Positions 13,951 to 16,999 of a DNA stretch of 16,999 nucleotides are shown here, piece after piece. The notes beneath the pieces were generated by a model. That model did no database searches, was not told where the DNA came from, and worked only from the letters and a program-made list of their open reading frames with translations. The translations under genes and the position numbers were made by a program. Each line of letters opens with the position of its first letter. Positions within the stretch are counted from its first letter, which is position 1. Origin of the DNA: Palsa-1233 sp031367105 (GTDB lineage: Bacteria > Gemmatimonadota > Gemmatimonadetes > Gemmatimonadales > GWC2-71-9); NCBI GenBank assembly GCA_031367105.1, contig JANLPG010000051.1, positions 1 to 16,999 of the forward strand, read 5' to 3'.

Positions 13951-15693
13951 ATGCGCTCCCTTGCACTTCCCCTGACGCTGCTGGCCGCGATCGCCGCGTG
14001 CAGCGGATCTCGCCCCGGCACCGCGCCAGTGCCCGCCAGCGATCAGGTTGTCTGGCCCGACGAAGGGCCCCGACACTGGGCGCCGCGCCCCACCACCGAC
14101 GAAATCACCGCCAACGATTTGCGGACCCGGCTCTACCAGCTGGCTGACGATTCAATGATGGGCCGCGAATCGGGGACCCTCGGCAACGTCAAGGGGACCG
14201 AATACATCGCCCGCGAGTTCAAGCGACTCGGGCTCCAGCCGGCTGGCGAGAATGGCGGCTACTTCCAGGAACTTCCCCTCGGCCCCACCGGCTTCGATAT
14301 CGCGCAGAGCCGGTTGACGGCTGGTGGTGCGGCGCTGTCACCGGTGACCGAATGGATTCCGATCGCCCCGTCGGCACTCAACGGCTTCGCCGCGAAGTTT
14401 GCCAGCGACAACCTGCCGACCGTCTTCGGCGGACGCTGGGGCGACACCGCGACCGTCCTCGATCCCGCGATGCTCCGCGGCAAGGCGGTGGTCTTGCTCC
14501 CCCCGGCCATCGCCACCGGCAATCGTGGGCAGGTACAACTCCGCGACCTTCGCGCCCAGAATGCCGGCGCTGCCGCCGTGCTGGTCGCCGCCCTCGACGG
14601 ATTGAATCGCGCCAGCCTGAATGGCGCCTTCGCCGGCCGGATCGCGATGAAGCCCAGCTCGCTCCCCGGCACCGCCGCCACCACTGGCGGGGCCAGCATC
14701 TCCCTCGCGGCTGCCGCCAGGATTTTCGGCAAGTCGCTCGACCAGCTCACCATCGGTGCCACAGGAGAGCCGGTAACTGGCACGTGGAGCTACGAGTGGC
14801 GGATGTCGAAGTACCCTGGCCGCAACGTCATTGCGATTCTGCCTGGCTCCGATCCTGTGTTGCGAGGCAGTTACGTCCTGATCGGCGCCCACAACGATCA
14901 CATCGGAATGAACGCCGCCGCGCCTGATCACGACTCACTCCGCGCGTTCAACCGGGTGATGCGGCCGCAGGGCGCCAACGACGTCGGCGGGACGCCTTCC
15001 GCATCTCAACAGCACCTGATCGACTCGATGATCGCCCGGGCGCGCAGCATCCGCCCGATCCGCCGCGACAGCGTCAACAACGGCGCCGACGACGATGGCT
15101 CCGGCACGGTGGTATTACTCGAAATCGCCGAGCGCTTTGTTTCGCAGCCAGCGCCGCGCCGCTCGATGATTTTCATCTCGCACGTCGGCGAGGAGAAAGG
15201 GCTGCTGGGCTCGCGCTGGTTTGTTGATCACCCGACGGTGCCGCTCGACTCGATCGTGGCAGCCCACAATATGGATATGCTCGGGAAGGGCCGGGTGACC
15301 GATGTCCGCTTCGGCGGCCAGAATTCGGTCCAGATGCTCGGCTCGCGCCGCCTCTCGTCGCAGTTCGGTGAACTGGTCGATTCCGTCAACGCCGTCCGCG
15401 ACGAGCCAATGGTGATCGACTACTCCTGGGATCGCACCAACGCGCTCAACCGCTTCTGCCGCTCAGACCAGGTCAGTTACTTCGCCAAGAACATTCCGGT
15501 CACCTATTTCTCGCTCGGCTACGCGGTGGACTACCACCAGCCCACCGACGAACCGCAATACATCGACTACGATCACGCCGCACGCCTCGGACGCTTCGTC
15601 CACGATATCGCCGAAGCCATTGCCAATCGACCGACCCGCCTCGTCCTCCTCCCACTCGACCAGCGCGATCTGAGCGCGAGGTGCGGGGGCTAA
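13951..15693 (+). CDS. M28 family zinc aminopeptidase-like lipoprotein
   Basis: This 580-residue exported protein has a signal peptide ending in a lipobox (LLAAIAAC, lipidated Cys17). A PA-type insert lies between about 130 and 285 (RGKAVVLLPPA, NAGAAAVLVAA). The catalytic fold then supplies a complete two-zinc set: H314 and D316 in GAHNDH, D381 in GADDDGSG, the E414/E415 pair in HVGEEKG, D442 in HNMDML and H529 in DYHQPTDE. It probably trims amino acids or dipeptides from peptides in the periplasm or at the outer membrane. About 60 extra residues (318-378), including an Arg-rich stretch, separate the first two motifs. GAAGGAAG just ahead of ATG 13951 is a good ribosome site. The gene occupies the slot after dnaN; a link to replication is not implied. 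Confidence 0.92.
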   Translation: MRSLALPLTLLAAIAACSGSRPGTAPVPASDQVVWPDEGPRHWAPRPTTDEITANDLRTRLYQLADDSMMGRESGTLGNVKGTEYIAREFKRLGLQPAGENGGYFQELPLGPTGFDIAQSRLTAGGAALSPVTEWIPIAPSALNGFAAKFASDNLPTVFGGRWGDTATVLDPAMLRGKAVVLLPPAIATGNRGQVQLRDLRAQNAGAAAVLVAALDGLNRASLNGAFAGRIAMKPSSLPGTAATTGGASISLAAAARIFGKSLDQLTIGATGEPVTGTWSYEWRMSKYPGRNVIAILPGSDPVLRGSYVLIGAHNDHIGMNAAAPDHDSLRAFNRVMRPQGANDVGGTPSASQQHLIDSMIARARSIRPIRRDSVNNGADDDGSGTVVLLEIAERFVSQPAPRRSMIFISHVGEEKGLLGSRWFVDHPTVPLDSIVAAHNMDMLGKGRVTDVRFGGQNSVQMLGSRRLSSQFGELVDSVNAVRDEPMVIDYSWDRTNALNRFCRSDQVSYFAKNIPVTYFSLGYAVDYHQPTDEPQYIDYDHAARLGRFVHDIAEAIANRPTRLVLLPLDQRDLSARCGG

Positions 15694-15744
15694 CCGGAGA
15701 CGACAGGAACGCCGGGCCGCCCCCCGCCTGCGCCAAGCGCGGCG
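15694..15744. other. Convergent gap, GC-rich palindrome
   Basis: This 51-nt gap separates two stop codons facing each other. Near its right end GCGCTAGCGC (15743-15752) is a perfect 10-nt palindrome that runs into the mtgA stop, and AGCGCGGCGCT just before it is also self-complementary. There is no T-run, so terminator function is uncertain. Confidence 0.35.
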
Positions 15745-16647
15745 CTAGCGCGGGGAGGAGTCCGGCTGGGTCGTGATCCGGCCGGAGTCCGTCGGCGGAA
15801 TCACCGTGTCGGGCACGGCCGGCACCGGAATCGGCGACGGGATGTCGACTGGGGCCTCCGGCTCCACCATCGGCACCTCGACCTGCTCGCCGCGCAGCCG
15901 CCGCAGAATCAAGTCCCTGCGCCAGTTCATCCGCCCAGGACGGTAGTTTGGGTTGCTACTCCGCGGAAATGGGAGCAAGGCGGCGAGCGTGGCAGCTTGG
16001 TCGGCGCTGAGCCTACTGGCCGAGCGCCTGAAGTAGCGCTGCGAGGCCGCCTCGACCCCCCAGAGCTCGTCGCCCATCTCCGCGGTGTTCAGGTATAGCT
16101 CGAGGATCCGGTCCTTGGAGAGCCAAAACTCGAGCCGCCAGGCGGTAACGGCCTCCTTCAGCTTCCGCAGCGGATTGCGTGACGGCGAAAGGTAGAGGTT
16201 TTTGGCAAGCTGCTGGGTGATCGTGCTGGCGCCGCGCACCGACCCCCGCTTGCTCCAGCTACGGCGGACTGCGCGAACCAGGTCGCCCCGGTCTCTCGCG
16301 TTTCCCAACGCAAACGAATCCCGCGGATAGCCCACCGCCTTGCGCATCTCCACCAGATCGAAGCCACTATGCTCATAGAAGCGGTTGTCTTCGCCGATCA
16401 TCGCGGCGCGACGCATCACCGGTGCGATATCGGCCAACGGTATCGGGTCGTAGCGCCGCTGCTCTGCGGCGGTCGGATCGGCGTCGCGGCGCATCGCCAT
16501 GAACGCGGTTTCGTGCGGGAAGTGCGCCGCATACCAAGCCGGAGGGGGCCAGACCGCGAAGAGCCAGAGCAGCAGGAGCCCCGCCGCCGCCACGACGCCG
16601 AGGAGCAGCTTTCGACCCGGGGAACGAGTGCTAGGGTCGGTCGCCAC
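15745..16647 (-). CDS. mtgA: Monofunctional biosynthetic peptidoglycan transglycosylase
   Basis: This GT51 enzyme polymerises lipid II into glycan strands on the outer face of the inner membrane. The GTG at 16647 gives 300 residues; the open frame extends 43 codons further up, but that part overlaps the upstream gene and shows no family features. A transmembrane helix (about 13-36) anchors it. GT51 motifs are EDNRFYEHSGFD with catalytic E86, GASTITQQLAKNLYL at 139-153, RKLKEAVTAWRLE at 161-173 and KDRILELYLNTAEMG at 178-192. There is no transpeptidase domain. The last 45 or so residues are Pro/Val/Glu-rich, an unusual disordered tail for MtgA. The start overlaps the end of the upstream gene by 17 nt, suggesting coupling. 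Confidence 0.92.
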   Translation of the reverse strand: MATDPSTRSPGRKLLLGVVAAAGLLLLWLFAVWPPPAWYAAHFPHETAFMAMRRDADPTAAEQRRYDPIPLADIAPVMRRAAMIGEDNRFYEHSGFDLVEMRKAVGYPRDSFALGNARDRGDLVRAVRRSWSKRGSVRGASTITQQLAKNLYLSPSRNPLRKLKEAVTAWRLEFWLSKDRILELYLNTAEMGDELWGVEAASQRYFRRSASRLSADQAATLAALLPFPRSSNPNYRPGRMNWRRDLILRRLRGEQVEVPMVEPEAPVDIPSPIPVPAVPDTVIPPTDSGRITTQPDSSPR

Positions 16648-16999
16648 GCAGCGAAGTAGAGAAGCGGAGCGTGGTCCGGCTGTAGCGCATCGTCGGGATG
16701 GTCTGCTTGGAGGCGGGGATGGTGATGAACTGGGCGATCGAGTCCTGCAGCACCGCGGCATCGACTCGGCCATCAACTGTCATATAGTAGTTGCCTGTTC
16801 GACTACCCTGAGCTGTCATCGTCATTTCGCGCCCCGACTGCGACCCCTTCCCGAACTGTTCGAACTCTTCCTTGACGCGGACGGGGTAGACCTGAAGTCC
16901 GTTTCGTTCGGTCCGCTCCTGAGCCGTCCAGGTTCGGGTGCGCTGTTCGCTGGCCCGGAACACCTCGACCTGAACCGAGCCCGAGGTGGTGTCTTTCCA
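16631..16999 (-). CDS. Unrecognised protein, C-terminal part only
   Basis: The frame is open to the right edge on the minus strand, so the start lies outside the window; 122 residues are visible. I do not recognise the family. The visible part is polar with alternating beta-like stretches (SGSVQVEVFRASEQRTRTW, NGLQVYPVRVKEEFEQF, NYYMTVDGRVDAAVLQDSI) and contains no cysteine, no membrane helix and no obvious catalytic motif. It ends in an Arg-rich tail. The stop overlaps the mtgA start by 17 nt, so the two are probably translated from one message. An envelope role is possible by association only. Confidence 0.6.
   Translation of the reverse strand, partial: WKDTTSGSVQVEVFRASEQRTRTWTAQERTERNGLQVYPVRVKEEFEQFGKGSQSGREMTMTAQGSRTGNYYMTVDGRVDAAVLQDSIAQFITIPASKQTIPTMRYSRTTLRFSTSLRGDRP

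Noticed and set aside
12880..14076. Long minus-strand open frame opposite dnaN
   Set aside because: Antisense shadow that spans the dnaN-M28 junction, with composition typical of reverse-frame GC-rich DNA.
16648..16776. N-terminal extension of the mtgA frame
   Set aside because: Ser/Pro/Arg-rich, lies over the upstream gene in another frame, and the natural anchor helix starts just after GTG 16647.

Overview
This GC-rich window looks chromosomal and carries the replication-origin neighbourhood of a Gram-negative (diderm) bacterium. YidC with a large periplasmic domain, two lipobox-bearing proteins and a TonB C-terminal domain point to an outer membrane. The gene mix resembles Gemmatimonadota, but that is an inference from gene content and style, not a demonstrated assignment.

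Layout, left to right. (1) The tail of a SPOR-domain cell-envelope protein is followed 8 nt later by mutS. (2) A small CGNR zinc-finger protein stands alone. (3) A tightly packed plus-strand run, probably one operon, covers 3636-8141: a TonB-C-domain lipoprotein, a PLP enzyme with CBS domains (cystathionine beta-synthase type), D-Ala-D-Ala ligase, a rhomboid protease and an unrecognised protein that resembles a metallopeptidase without its HExxH. (4) A CDGSH iron-sulfur protein follows. (5) A heptamer-repeat hairpin separates it from the converging minus-strand operon rpmH-rnpA-yidD-yidC (11033 down to 8556). (6) Back-to-back promoters at 11064-11125 drive rpmH to the left and dnaA to the right, with a DnaA-box-like site inside the dnaA promoter. 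(7) dnaA, then a 228-nt non-coding gap with stacked palindromes, a CTA triplet run and an AT-rich patch (candidate oriC), then dnaN. (8) Where recF often lies there is an M28 zinc peptidase lipoprotein. (9) Facing it on the minus strand are a monofunctional peptidoglycan glycosyltransferase and the tail of an unrecognised protein.

The genes are mostly housekeeping: replication start and clamp, mismatch repair (MutS carries a textbook clamp-binding QPSLF motif), RNase P and membrane insertion, peptidoglycan precursor and polymer synthesis, and sulfur amino acid metabolism. I see no mobile element, CRISPR array, tRNA, rRNA or defence system. The most interesting signals are the origin architecture, the rpmH/rnpA start problem, the heptamer hairpin, possible leaderless promoters and the degenerate peptidase-like protein. 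No gene-free stretch exceeds 300 bases.
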